The translations under genes and the position numbers were made by a program. A DNA stretch of 64,000 nucleotides from JBBSUQ01 sp964389755. GTDB lineage: Bacteria > Bacteroidota > Bacteroidia > Flavobacteriales_D > Crocinitomicaceae. Position 1 is the stretch's first letter. Each line of letters begins with the position of its first letter. Positions 43,318 to 51,740 of this stretch are shown here, piece by piece. The notes under the pieces are model-generated. The model was given only the letters and a program-made list of their open reading frames with translations, was not told the origin of the DNA and did not search any database. The DNA lies in contig CAYMEW010000001.1 in assembly GCA_964389755.1 (NCBI GenBank), positions 134,848 to 198,847 of the forward strand, read 5' to 3'.

Positions 43318-44652
43318 TTACAATAATTCTTTGATCTTTTCAATTACCCAGTCCTCATTCCAGTTTTCCATGATTCCCGGCGTGGCCATCACGCGATCCA
43401 TGATCTTGCGCTGCTCTTTTCCGTTTTGCAAAGCCTCATGATAGGGAATGTGGCTGAAAGTAACCTGTGAATATAACGGCATCCAGTTATTTGGGTACAG
43501 TTTACTGAATTTCGCTTCGATCTTTTTACGCACGAGAAATTCGGGATCAGCCGTTTTATCGCGCATTTCAATGTAATTGTCGAGCGCCAGGTCTGCAATG
43601 GCATCCGCGTCCGGCACGCGTTTTTTGGAAAATGCTTCGAAAAGCCCGTCCCAGTTGCCCTGGTGTGCTTCATACATGTCGTCGAAGATCGTACAGTCTT
43701 CAAAACCGGCGTTCATCCCCTGCCCATAGAAGGGAACGATCGCATGCGCAGCATCTCCGAGCAGGAGGATGTCTTCCCGGAAATTCCACGGAGAACAGTG
43801 AACGGTCACGAGGTACGAGGTCGGGTTTGAAAAATAATCTTCTTCCAGCGTCGGCATGAGCGGAATGGCATCGGGAAAATATTCGCTGAAGAACGCCTGA
43901 AGTTTATCGGGTGTGTCTACCGTTTCAAATGAAAGCGGTCCTTCGGCTGCGAAGAACAGCGTACAGGTAAAACTTCCGTCCAGGTTTGCGAGGGCGATCA
44001 TCATGAATTCCTCACGTGGCCAGATGTGCAGGCAATTCTTATCAAGCCGGTGAGAGCCGTCGGCATTGGGTGGGATCACGAGTTCTTTGTAAGCATGAGA
44101 CAGGTAGTTCTGCGTGTAGTTGAACATCGGTGTTTTTTGCAGGCGGAGGCGTACGGCAGAAAAAGCACCGTCGGTGGCAAACAGTTTATCAAAGGAACGT
44201 TCGCTTCGCACACCGGTGGCACTGTCCTGGAAAAGGATCTTTTTCCCTTTCAGGTCAACGTCTTTACACTTCTGATCGAAGAAATAGGAAATGTTGGAAT
44301 ACTGGTCGGCGAGGTTCACAAGGCGTTGATTCAGTCCGCCGCGTGATACGGAATAGATCGCTTCGTTCTCCCTTCCGTAGGGCTGATAGGTCAACGTCCC
44401 GTCGGGAGCGTGCATGCAGCGTTGGTACATCGGGATCGCGATCTTGCGAATGTCGTCGGCAATTCCGGCACGTTCGAGTGCTTTCCACCCGCGGTTGGAA
44501 AGGGCCAGGTTAATCGATTTCCCGGCAAGTACTTCTGCTTTCCGGATATCCGAACGTCGTTCGTAAACCTGTACGTTATATCCTTTTTTGGCCATCAGGA
44601 TCGCCTGGAGACTTCCCACGAGTCCGGCGCCGACAATTGCAATATCTTTCAT
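43318..44652 (-). CDS. kmo: Kynurenine 3-monooxygenase
   Basis: FAD enzyme that hydroxylates L-kynurenine to 3-hydroxykynurenine with NADPH and O2, in tryptophan degradation and de novo NAD synthesis. The 444-residue protein begins with the FAD Rossmann motif IVGAGLVGSLQ, followed by the characteristic AGKSINLALSNRGW and MYQRCMHAP. It has LLGDAAHAIVPFYGQGMNAGFEDC in the second FAD site and a C-terminal segment as in bacterial Kmo. Kynureninase and the dioxygenases are not in the window. It has its own promoter element and leads an operon with a barrel protein. Confidence 0.95.
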   Translation of the reverse strand: MKDIAIVGAGLVGSLQAILMAKKGYNVQVYERRSDIRKAEVLAGKSINLALSNRGWKALERAGIADDIRKIAIPMYQRCMHAPDGTLTYQPYGRENEAIYSVSRGGLNQRLVNLADQYSNISYFFDQKCKDVDLKGKKILFQDSATGVRSERSFDKLFATDGAFSAVRLRLQKTPMFNYTQNYLSHAYKELVIPPNADGSHRLDKNCLHIWPREEFMMIALANLDGSFTCTLFFAAEGPLSFETVDTPDKLQAFFSEYFPDAIPLMPTLEEDYFSNPTSYLVTVHCSPWNFREDILLLGDAAHAIVPFYGQGMNAGFEDCTIFDDMYEAHQGNWDGLFEAFSKKRVPDADAIADLALDNYIEMRDKTADPEFLVRKKIEAKFSKLYPNNWMPLYSQVTFSHIPYHEALQNGKEQRKIMDRVMATPGIMENWNEDWVIEKIKELL

Positions 44653-44674
44653 TTTCCAAACAACTTGATGCCTG

Positions 44675-44682
44675 CAAAGATA
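44675..44682 (-). promoter_or_regulatory. Bacteroidota -7 promoter element of kmo
   Basis: TATCTTTG on the minus strand, exact match to TAnnTTTG, 23 bp before the ATG. Confidence 0.65.
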
Positions 44683-44753
44683 GGATTTTGCACCAATCGA
44701 ACGCTTACAGAAAAGGGATTATCGGCCTGTGGAATGCTGATCTTTGTCAGTCT

Positions 44754-44972
44754 TCAGTGCTTGCGCCAGTGCTTCGAATAATTCGTTTCGAACTTGCGGT
44801 TGCGTAATTCCTGCTGTTTTTTGCGATGCAGGCTATTAGAGGCACGCCATAGTACAAAACCCGCTACCATAACACCCACAGCCTGGAGCGCCAGGTTCAC
44901 ATAAGTTTGTGTCTGATCAAGTTCACCGCTGAATTTTGCGCGGATGAGTTCACCGATAGTCAGATCATTCAT
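44754..44972 (-). CDS. Small membrane protein coupled to pgk
   Basis: 72 residues with one central membrane helix (LALQAVGVMVAGFVLWRA, about 27-44) and a Lys/Arg-rich C-terminal tail (HRKKQQELRNRKFE...). The start ATG overlaps the pgk stop by 8 bp (ATGAATGA), so the ribosome can pass from pgk straight into this gene. No family is recognised. Orientation by the positive-inside rule puts the C-terminus in the cytoplasm. Expression would follow pgk, a highly expressed gene. Confidence 0.6.
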   Translation of the reverse strand: MNDLTIGELIRAKFSGELDQTQTYVNLALQAVGVMVAGFVLWRASNSLHRKKQQELRNRKFETNYSKHWRKH

Positions 44973-46158
44973 TGATCGCCTTTATTCCGGGAAGTTCAAT
45001 GCCTTCGAGGTATTCGAGCATTGCTCCGCCGCCTGTTGAAACGTAGCTTACCTCATCCGCCAGTCCAAACTGGTTGATCGCAGCTACAGAGTCGCCGCCG
45101 CCAATGAGTGAAAAAGCGCCTTTTTTGGTCGCCTCCACGATTGCCATGGCCACGTCTTTCGTACCCTGTTGGAAATGGCTCATTTCAAAAACCCCCATCG
45201 GGCCGTTCCAGAGAATGAGTTTGGAGTCGAGAATGATTTTCCGGCAATCTTCGGACGTTTGCTTTCCCGTATCGAGGCCCATCCATCCTGCCGGGATCTC
45301 GTCGATCTTCACTTCCCTGCGATTGGCGTCGTTATCGAAACGGTCCGCGATCACGGTGTCCACGGGGATATAGAGGTTCACGCCTTTTTCTTCGGCAGTT
45401 TTCAGAATTTGCTTTGCCGTATCCAGGAAATCGTCTTCCACCAGTGAATTTCCAACTTGCCCGCCTTTTGCCTTGACGAAGGTGTACGCCATTCCACCGC
45501 CAACGATCAGGTTATCCACTTTTTCGAGCAGGCGTTCGATGATCGTGATCTTGGAGGAAACTTTGGCTCCGCCGACGATTGCGGTAAGCGGTTTTTCGGT
45601 GCTGTTAAGTACTTTGTCCACGCTTTCGATCTCGCTTTCGATCAGGTAGCCGAACATTTTGGCATCCGGGAAAAAGCGCGCGATCTGGGTCGTGCTGGCA
45701 TGCGCGCGGTGTGCTGTTCCGAATGCGTCATTGATGTAAACGTCACCGTGTTCGGCAAGTTGCCGCGCAAATTCTTCCGTTCCGGCAGTTTCCTGCTTGT
45801 GAAAGCGCACATTTTCGAGCATGAGCACTTCACCCGGCTGGAGGTTTTTACTTTTCTCAAGTGCTTCCGGACCGATACAATCCGGGGCAAACTGCACTTC
45901 TTTTCCGAGAAGTCCGGAAACGTGCTCCACGATGTGTTTCAGCGAATATTTGTCGTCACTCGCATCTTTCGGACGCCCGAGGTGTGAAAGTAACACCACG
46001 CTACCCCCGTTATCAAGCACATGCTGAATGGTCGGGAGTGCAGCACGGATCCGGGTGTCGTCCTTTACCTCAAAAGTTTCCTTATCAAGCGGAACATTGA
46101 AATCAACACGGATCACAGCGCGTTTTCCTTTAAAATCGTACGAGTGAATATTTGCCAT
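44965..46158 (-). CDS. pgk: Phosphoglycerate kinase
   Basis: Glycolytic enzyme that transfers phosphate from 1,3-bisphosphoglycerate to ADP. The 397-residue protein has the N-terminal signature KRAVIRVDFNVPLD, the substrate loop SHLGRPK, NDAFGTAHRAHAST and the nucleotide-binding AIVGGAKVSSKI, GPMGVFE and GGGDSVAA. Length is normal. It has an exact promoter element at 46180-46187. A small membrane protein gene overlaps its 3' end by 8 bp. Confidence 0.97.
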   Translation of the reverse strand: MANIHSYDFKGKRAVIRVDFNVPLDKETFEVKDDTRIRAALPTIQHVLDNGGSVVLLSHLGRPKDASDDKYSLKHIVEHVSGLLGKEVQFAPDCIGPEALEKSKNLQPGEVLMLENVRFHKQETAGTEEFARQLAEHGDVYINDAFGTAHRAHASTTQIARFFPDAKMFGYLIESEIESVDKVLNSTEKPLTAIVGGAKVSSKITIIERLLEKVDNLIVGGGMAYTFVKAKGGQVGNSLVEDDFLDTAKQILKTAEEKGVNLYIPVDTVIADRFDNDANRREVKIDEIPAGWMGLDTGKQTSEDCRKIILDSKLILWNGPMGVFEMSHFQQGTKDVAMAIVEATKKGAFSLIGGGDSVAAINQFGLADEVSYVSTGGGAMLEYLEGIELPGIKAINE

Positions 46159-46179
46159 CTAAAATTCGGTTTGAAGGCA

Positions 46180-46187
46180 CAAAGATA
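46180..46187 (-). promoter_or_regulatory. Bacteroidota -7 promoter element of pgk
   Basis: TATCTTTG on the minus strand, exact match to TAnnTTTG, 22 bp before the ATG. Confidence 0.7.
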
Positions 46188-46231
46188 AGGAACACAGCGG
46201 TACGCAGCGGGGAACGCGCTTATTTTTTGCA

Positions 46232-47683
46232 TCAGTAATTCCGGTAGTCGTTCCAAAGTGCCGAGCGCAATCCGACAACTGCCTGCCAGGTATTTGCAAT
46301 ACCGGAGCCCTGGGTCCGGAAATGTACTTCTGCGAAACAGTTCAGGCGCGAGGCGCGATCAATCCGGTAGCTGCCGCTGAGCATGAGGTGTATCGAATTG
46401 CGGGAAATGCCCTGCCCGATGTAATGACCGTAATCGTAGGGACGGCTGACATACGATTGGTAAATGTCGGAGCCGTAATTACTCCCGGGCGGATCGTAAC
46501 CCCGACGGGTATAGGACGCGAACAACTTAAGGAGCAAACTTCTTTTTTGCCATTTCAGTTCGGCGAGCACTTCCGCGAAGTTCGCTCCCAGCGGATGCGC
46601 CAGCGGCATTCCCATTTGTCCGTAATTCAGCCCGCTGCTGATGTGTGCATAGGTGTAAGGTCGGGCCATGTTGAATTCTCCCCGCCAGAAAAGATGCTTA
46701 CCTGTCCTGCCTTTGATTCCTGCCTGCACCGCAAATTTATTGGCCCACCAACCGTTGGATGCCCGGATCTCGGCCAGGAAGAACTCGTCGAGCATTAACT
46801 GCCCGTAAAGTACGTTTCGGCCGATACGTGCCGACGCCTGCATTCCGAGCAGCACATTGTCCGAAGAGCCCAGGCTATACTCCTGTGGACGGTAAAAGAT
46901 CACCGGATTGAGGTATTCGGCTTCAAAACCGCGATTCAACTTTCCATCACGTGGCTGAAAAAGGACTGTTTCAAAGATCCCGATGTTGAGCCAGCGTGTC
47001 GCGTTCAGGCTCAGGTAATGTGTTGCAGCAAATTTATCAATACCGCCGGAAGCCGGGTGCTCGTGGAAGAACTGGTAGATCACGCTGTAGTCGACCCGCC
47101 AGAAATTGGCACGAAGCATCGCGAACGGATATGGTTTTCCGTAATCGGACAATAACAAAGACCTGCAGCCTTCTCCGATGAACTGCTGATCGAGGCCTGC
47201 CTGGAAATCAAAAATGTGATTGGGCGTATACGAAACTCGGCCGCGCACATCGAGGTAATTGTACTGTCCGTTTGCCTGCGGTTCGTAGAAAAAAGCACGG
47301 TTCCGGATACTTGTCCCGCCCGTCTTGCCGCTTCCGGCCACTGCCGAAGCCCTGAAATACCACGCGCGGTTAAATGCGCTTTCTACTTCCAGGCCGCCTC
47401 CGGCACGATAGCCGAATGAGTTGCGATACGCGGCGTTCAGATCTGCCAGCGGGCGTACGAGGATCTTCGAATGCGTTCCGTAGCTGCCGATTCCCAACTG
47501 GGCGCGGGAAAAGGGCGCCTGGCCCGGTAAAATATACGGCTTTACGGCTGTGTGCGTTCTCAGGGACGCAGTCATTGAATCCGCCGGAAGGTCTTCGCCG
47601 ATGTAACCCAGGCGTTGCTGTGCAAAGACATTGCCTGTTATCGCGAGACACACTAAAAGCGCTATGTAAATACTTTTCTTCAA
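46232..47683 (-). CDS. Capsule assembly Wzi family outer membrane protein (second copy)
   Basis: About 484 residues from a TTG start at 47683, which gives (M)KKSIYIALLVCLAITGNVFAQ, a clean signal peptide. A farther ATG at 47791 would add 36 basic, non-signal residues. The TTG overlaps the stop of the upstream gene as TTGA. The mature part follows the Wzi pattern (FRASAVAGSGKTGG, DFQAGLDQQFIGEGCRSLLLSDYGKPYPF, RANFWRVDYSVIYQF, YLSLNATRWLNIGIFE). Wzi in E. coli anchors capsule at the surface. Third gene of cysQ-wzi-wzi. The exact polysaccharide is unknown. Confidence 0.85.
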   Translation of the reverse strand: MKKSIYIALLVCLAITGNVFAQQRLGYIGEDLPADSMTASLRTHTAVKPYILPGQAPFSRAQLGIGSYGTHSKILVRPLADLNAAYRNSFGYRAGGGLEVESAFNRAWYFRASAVAGSGKTGGTSIRNRAFFYEPQANGQYNYLDVRGRVSYTPNHIFDFQAGLDQQFIGEGCRSLLLSDYGKPYPFAMLRANFWRVDYSVIYQFFHEHPASGGIDKFAATHYLSLNATRWLNIGIFETVLFQPRDGKLNRGFEAEYLNPVIFYRPQEYSLGSSDNVLLGMQASARIGRNVLYGQLMLDEFFLAEIRASNGWWANKFAVQAGIKGRTGKHLFWRGEFNMARPYTYAHISSGLNYGQMGMPLAHPLGANFAEVLAELKWQKRSLLLKLFASYTRRGYDPPGSNYGSDIYQSYVSRPYDYGHYIGQGISRNSIHLMLSGSYRIDRASRLNCFAEVHFRTQGSGIANTWQAVVGLRSALWNDYRNY

Positions 47684-49227
47684 AAGTCCGAATAATCGTT
47701 TCTGAGATTTGTACGCAAACCGAATTGCAGGATAGCAGCTTCTTCTCCGCTGGTTACGAAGCGTCGGTAAACGGCCGAAGCAAAAAGACACAGGTTCGTG
47801 TTACGGTTGAAGCGGTAACCGATCTCAAATTGCTGGTGAAAGATCTTACCTGAATTGTACAGTACGGCAGATCCATTCGGCACGGGTAATGTTTCGAACT
47901 GATCGAGTTGGTAGAACACGCACTTCAGGTCGGTATAAAGCCTGTTGAAAGTCCACGAGGTCCGGAACAGGAATTCATCAAAACCGCTACCCCGGATATG
48001 TGCGAGCGGCAGATTGTACTGGTCGTAACTGATGAGCGGATTTGCAGGATTGGAATACATTCCCGCCGGTACGTGGTTGTACTCGAACTGCACGAACCAG
48101 TTCTGTTTGAGAATGGAGGAAGAGCGAATTCCGAGCTGAAAACCGGGCTTCGGATTTCTACCGTTGTTGAATGCCAGTTGTCCGTAAATGCGATTGCGCA
48201 CATTGATTAAAAATGAGGCATCCAGCCCGTAGATGCCAAAACTGCGCGTTCGGTCGGCGGATAACGCACCGAGGAACGGGACGGGATTGTAGAACCAGCC
48301 GGAAACGGGAGTGGTCCCGCTACTGTCTCCTTTCGACCAGACGGTTCCGTCGAACAGGGAAAGGTTTAGTTTTTCACCGATGCTGAACGTCAGCATGTTC
48401 ACGGAGTACAGTTTCGGCTGGTAATAGGCTTCGGCGGAAGAACTGAAAGGCTGCCGTGATAAATTCAGCAGGCGCTCTCGCATCACGCTATAATGTAAGA
48501 AGCGGTTGATCTTCCATTCGGCACGCAAATAAGGCGCGGGAAAGTTATTGTCGGCATAGAACAGCGAGCGGTATCCGCTTCCGATAAACTGGGAATTGTT
48601 CCCGGCCATTAGCAAAACGGACTGCGTCGGACGGTAAACAATGTTCCCGACTGCATACGCGTAATCAAAGCCGTTCGTTTTAAATGGTTTGGTTCGTCCG
48701 TTATTCGGTATCACGGCATTTTCACGGATGTAACCGGAATCGGCCGGGTAGAGTTCGCCTGCGCTTTCGTAAAAAGAACGCTGATACCTGGAAAAGGCCG
48801 CCTGGTTCTCATAAAACGCAGTTGAAAAGGAGAAATTGTCGAACAGGTCGCCTTCGATCGTAATTCCACGTGTGTTCTGATACAATAAATAAGCATTGGA
48901 ATCACGCAGATCCTTTCCGGCACTGAAGTTGAAAACGGGAGACACCGTCAGGTAATAATCATCACCCCTGAACTCCAGTAAATGGCGCTGAAAGAGCACT
49001 CTTCCGAAACCGGTTTTATACGTGTTGGTATCACACAGTTTTGAGGGAAGGTCATACTGGGATTCGCTAAGCGGGAAGAATGCCGGCCCGAAATAGGTTT
49101 CACCTCCTGTTTCATGAAGTAATGCATCCCGGTAAAAGTTTTGGAGCGGCAGCAGATTTTGCTGTGAAAGAACACCTCGTCCGGCGATGAGAAGCAGTAG
49201 TAGTATGTAAATACGCGGGTCAGTCAT
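47680..49227 (-). CDS. Capsule assembly Wzi family outer membrane protein (first copy)
   Basis: About 515 residues from ATG 49227 (MTDPRIYILLLLLIAGRGVLSQ, signal peptide); the frame is open 59 codons further but that part lies inside cysQ in another frame. It has the same Wzi landmarks as its neighbour: SQFIGSGYRSLFYADNNFPA, RAEWKINRFLHYSVM, SFGIYGLDASFLINV. The two copies are clearly related but diverged, so the duplication is old. It overlaps cysQ by 8 bp (ATGACTGA) and the second wzi by 4 bp (TTGA). Probably involved in surface polysaccharide attachment or export. Confidence 0.85.
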   Translation of the reverse strand: MTDPRIYILLLLLIAGRGVLSQQNLLPLQNFYRDALLHETGGETYFGPAFFPLSESQYDLPSKLCDTNTYKTGFGRVLFQRHLLEFRGDDYYLTVSPVFNFSAGKDLRDSNAYLLYQNTRGITIEGDLFDNFSFSTAFYENQAAFSRYQRSFYESAGELYPADSGYIRENAVIPNNGRTKPFKTNGFDYAYAVGNIVYRPTQSVLLMAGNNSQFIGSGYRSLFYADNNFPAPYLRAEWKINRFLHYSVMRERLLNLSRQPFSSSAEAYYQPKLYSVNMLTFSIGEKLNLSLFDGTVWSKGDSSGTTPVSGWFYNPVPFLGALSADRTRSFGIYGLDASFLINVRNRIYGQLAFNNGRNPKPGFQLGIRSSSILKQNWFVQFEYNHVPAGMYSNPANPLISYDQYNLPLAHIRGSGFDEFLFRTSWTFNRLYTDLKCVFYQLDQFETLPVPNGSAVLYNSGKIFHQQFEIGYRFNRNTNLCLFASAVYRRFVTSGEEAAILQFGLRTNLRNDYSDF

Positions 49228-50032
49228 GCATCGGGTAGTCCAGCAAGGGTTGTGTGCGCGCCACGAAATACGGATTGAACAGGTTCTCCTTATTATAGTA
49301 GAGCGGCAAACCGGTTTCCGCATGACACACCGAACCGCCGAGTCCTTCGAGAATGGCCTGTCCCGCGGCAATATCCCATTCCATGGTTGGCGCGTACCGC
49401 GCATAAATATCCGCGCGGTTGAGTGCGAGGTCCATGAATTTCAGGGCACTTCCGCGCTTGAGAAAGCCGACTTCCCCGAAGCGTTCACGCAGTTCACGGA
49501 TCAAAATCAGGGCTTTGGTCGGGTGTGGCGCCCGGGACGAGCAAAATATCAGGGGAGCATTCGGTGTTTCCGGCGCTTCGAGCACGCGGTGCAACTGCAG
49601 ATCGTTCACTTGTCCAAACGCTGCATGGAATACGCCGTTAGCCTTTCCACCGTAGATCAGCTCGCGCTTTACGGGTGAGGCGAGTACCCCGAATACGGGC
49701 CTGTTATCTTCGATCAGTGCGATATTGACAGAAAATTCGCCGTTTCGCTTAATGAACTCCTTCGTACCGTCCAACGGATCCACACACCAGTTGCGTTTCC
49801 AGTTTTTACGAACGTGATAGGGTTCCTTCAACTGTTCTTCTCCGGTAAGCGGCACATTCGTTTCGGAAAGGATCTTCCGGATGATCTCGGACGATGCAAG
49901 GTCTGCTTCGGTTACAGGCGATCCGTCTGTTTTAAATTCCGTCGCAAAGTTGCGTTCGTAAATACGCATGATCTCTTCGCTGGCCTGCACGGCAGCATGA
50001 AGTGCTTTTTCTATGAATATTTGCGGAACCAA
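49220..50032 (-). CDS. cysQ: 3'(2'),5'-bisphosphate nucleotidase CysQ
   Basis: Inositol-monophosphatase-fold enzyme that hydrolyses PAP, the by-product of PAPS-dependent sulfate reduction or sulfotransfer, to AMP. The 270-residue protein has SPVTEADLASSEII, GEEQL, the metal-binding WCVDPLDGTKEFIKR (DPxDGTKEF is CysQ-type) and the C-terminal MEWDIAAGQAIL. It leads an operon with two Wzi-type barrel genes, joined by overlaps. No cysD, cysN, cysC or sulfotransferase gene is seen here. The family is firm; a link to capsule sulfation is inference. Confidence 0.92.
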   Translation of the reverse strand: MVPQIFIEKALHAAVQASEEIMRIYERNFATEFKTDGSPVTEADLASSEIIRKILSETNVPLTGEEQLKEPYHVRKNWKRNWCVDPLDGTKEFIKRNGEFSVNIALIEDNRPVFGVLASPVKRELIYGGKANGVFHAAFGQVNDLQLHRVLEAPETPNAPLIFCSSRAPHPTKALILIRELRERFGEVGFLKRGSALKFMDLALNRADIYARYAPTMEWDIAAGQAILEGLGGSVCHAETGLPLYYNKENLFNPYFVARTQPLLDYPMHD

Positions 50033-50060
50033 CAGATGTGCCTCGTTAAAGTTAGAATAT

Positions 50061-50093
50061 TAAAAAAGCGCACTGGAATCGGGTGCGCTTTTG
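50061..50093 (-). terminator. Rho-independent terminator of the 246-residue T9SS protein gene
   Basis: On the minus strand AAAGCGCAC / GTGCGCTTT-type stem (9-10 bp) with an 11-base loop and a trailing T6. It separates that gene from cysQ. Confidence 0.85.
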
Positions 50094-50112
50094 AATGGTC
50101 AATAAATGACTA

Positions 50113-50853
50113 TTAATGTCTTACTACGAATTTTCGGTTTACCGACTGGATACCGTTTCCTTCGATGATTACGAAGTATACTCCGTTTCGGAAGCTTTCC
50201 ACGTTCAGTTTACGGGAACCATTGAAACTTTCGTTAAGGATCATGTTTCCGAGTACGTCCACCACTTTGATCGTTCCCTGGTCTACGCCCGGTGCACTGA
50301 TCATCAGGTTATCGGAGGCCGGGTTCGGCGCTACTGTCAGCGACGGTGTGGACTTCATGTCTTTCACACTTGCCGTTGAAGAAACATTGATCTGCAATGA
50401 ATCGTCATACGATGTACCGTTCTCGGAGATGTAATATTTATAAGATCCCGATCCGGAGTTATCATTCGGAGTAACATACACGATCAGTTTTCCGGAACCT
50501 CCTGCAGGAATAGTTACTGAGTTCGGTGTAGTCCACGGGTTTGTTGCCATTTGAGATACACCGTAACAAATTCCTTCGAAGTTCGGATCCGGGTTCGGCC
50601 CCCAACACAGGTTATTGGTCCAGTTCATCGACTGATTCAGTTCCAGGCGGGTCACATACCAGGTTTTCGCCATAGAACTTGTATTGAAAACTTCTACTTC
50701 CACGTGTACCTCACTACCCGTTGAAGTTTCAGTGATCGTAGTTCCTGAAATATCGTCTGTATTCCCTACCAGGTTCATGGTGATTTCATCCTGCGCCATT
50801 ACAAAGGCACCGAAACAAAAGGAAGAGAATATAAGGAGTAACTGTTTTTTCAT
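50113..50853 (-). CDS. Secreted T9SS sorting-domain protein, 246 residues
   Basis: From ATG 50853 (MKKQLLLIFSSFCFGAFVMAQ, signal peptide). A start 9 codons earlier overlaps the promoter element at 50878-50885. The middle (about 25-165) is a beta-sandwich-like domain without a known motif (GTTITETSTGSEVHVEVEVF..., GSGKLIVYVTPNDNSGSGSY). The last 80 residues are a type A T9SS sorting domain (LTVAPNPASDNL ... GVYFVIIEG ... NRKFVVRH). Probably an abundant small exported protein; function unknown. Confidence 0.85.
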   Translation of the reverse strand: MKKQLLLIFSSFCFGAFVMAQDEITMNLVGNTDDISGTTITETSTGSEVHVEVEVFNTSSMAKTWYVTRLELNQSMNWTNNLCWGPNPDPNFEGICYGVSQMATNPWTTPNSVTIPAGGSGKLIVYVTPNDNSGSGSYKYYISENGTSYDDSLQINVSSTASVKDMKSTPSLTVAPNPASDNLMISAPGVDQGTIKVVDVLGNMILNESFNGSRKLNVESFRNGVYFVIIEGNGIQSVNRKFVVRH

Positions 50854-50877
50854 ATAATTTGTTTCAAGTTTTCTACT

Positions 50878-50885
50878 CAAATATA
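50878..50885 (-). promoter_or_regulatory. Bacteroidota -7 promoter element of the 246-residue T9SS gene
   Basis: TATATTTG on the minus strand, exact match to TAnnTTTG, 25 bp before the chosen ATG. Confidence 0.65.
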
Positions 50886-51121
50886 CAGAAAATATGCCAT
50901 GATTGCACGCTGCCGGGATAAGGAAGCTAAAATTTGTTTTTTAGCATTCACAGAAAATTCAGCGAAAATAAGTCGCTAATTGCTGTAAAACAATTCGTTA
51001 ACCATTTTAAAACTCCCTTTAACGCCCAATAATCGCTTGGATTATCACTCAAATTTTGCAGAATAGTCTATTCATTCAGAAGACTTTAAACAGTAGGAGT
51101 CCAAGAATATTTTGAGAACGA

Positions 51122-51154
51122 TTGTAGAATTCTTTTTACAAACCGTTAATTTTG
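51122..51154 (+). promoter_or_regulatory. Bacteroidota promoter of the tlpA-DUF6029-Omp28 operon
   Basis: TTG (51122-51124), 22-bp spacer and TAATTTTG (51147-51154), exact -7 match; 46 bp before the ATG. It overlaps the farthest in-frame TTG start (51152). Confidence 0.55.
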
Positions 51155-51199
51155 AATTCGGCAAGGTTTTTGAAAATCCTTGTTCTAAAAATTCAATCC

Positions 51200-51724
51200 A
51201 TGAAAAAACTAAGTTTACTCTTTAGTGCGCTGGCACTCTCCTTTACAATTTTCAGCCAGACCGAATCAGAAAACAATAACCTTAAGAAACTGCCCTCCGT
51301 TCAACTGGTAGATCTTAACGGAGATCCTGTCAATACAGCGGAACTCGGTTTCGACGGACCGGTGGTGATCAGCTTTTGGGCGACCTGGTGTTCTCCCTGC
51401 AAAAAAGAACTCAACGCGATCAACGACCTGTATATCGACTGGCAGGAAGAAACGGGCGTGACGCTTGTAGCTGTTTCCATCGATGATGAACGTACGAAGA
51501 ACCAGGTCGCGGTGTATGTGAACGGAAGCGGTTGGGAATACCTCGTGCTGCTCGATCCGAACGGTGATTTCAAGCGCGCGATGGGTGTTAACAATGTGCC
51601 GCATACCTTCCTGGTGAATGCGAACGGCGAAATCGTTTATTCGCACAACAATTACGCTCCCGGAGACGAATACAAACTCTACGATGAAATTCTGAAACTG
51701 ACTGAAAACGCTCCTCAGGATTAA
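51200..51724 (+). CDS. TlpA-like thioredoxin family protein
   Basis: 174 residues from ATG 51200 (MKKLSLLFSALALSFTIFSQ, signal peptide); an upstream in-frame start falls in the promoter. The mature part is a TlpA/ResA-type thioredoxin fold with the active site WCSPC (Cys64, Cys67) in VISFWATWCSPCKKEL, the cis-Pro region NNVPHTFLVN and a C-terminal helix. It acts in the periplasm on disulfides. It is the first of three genes with a DUF6029 barrel and an Omp28 protein; Omp28 proteins carry a CxxC too, so this enzyme may serve them. Confidence 0.92.
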   Translation: MKKLSLLFSALALSFTIFSQTESENNNLKKLPSVQLVDLNGDPVNTAELGFDGPVVISFWATWCSPCKKELNAINDLYIDWQEETGVTLVAVSIDDERTKNQVAVYVNGSGWEYLVLLDPNGDFKRAMGVNNVPHTFLVNANGEIVYSHNNYAPGDEYKLYDEILKLTENAPQD

Positions 51725-51740
51725 TCCCTCCTTTAAATTC

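Larger units (their letters stand above)
50854..51199. other. Divergent intergenic region
   Basis: AT-rich spacer between the 246-residue T9SS protein gene and the TlpA-like gene. It contains the two promoters listed separately (50878-50885 and 51122-51154). No plausible gene and no further structure is seen. Confidence 0.5.

Noticed and set aside
21881..50962. The 14-mer CACAGAAAATTCAG occurs in two intergenic regions (21881-21894 and 50949-50962)
   Set aside because: In 64 kb several 14-mer matches are expected by chance alone (about seven per orientation by simple counting), so this is not evidence of a shared element.
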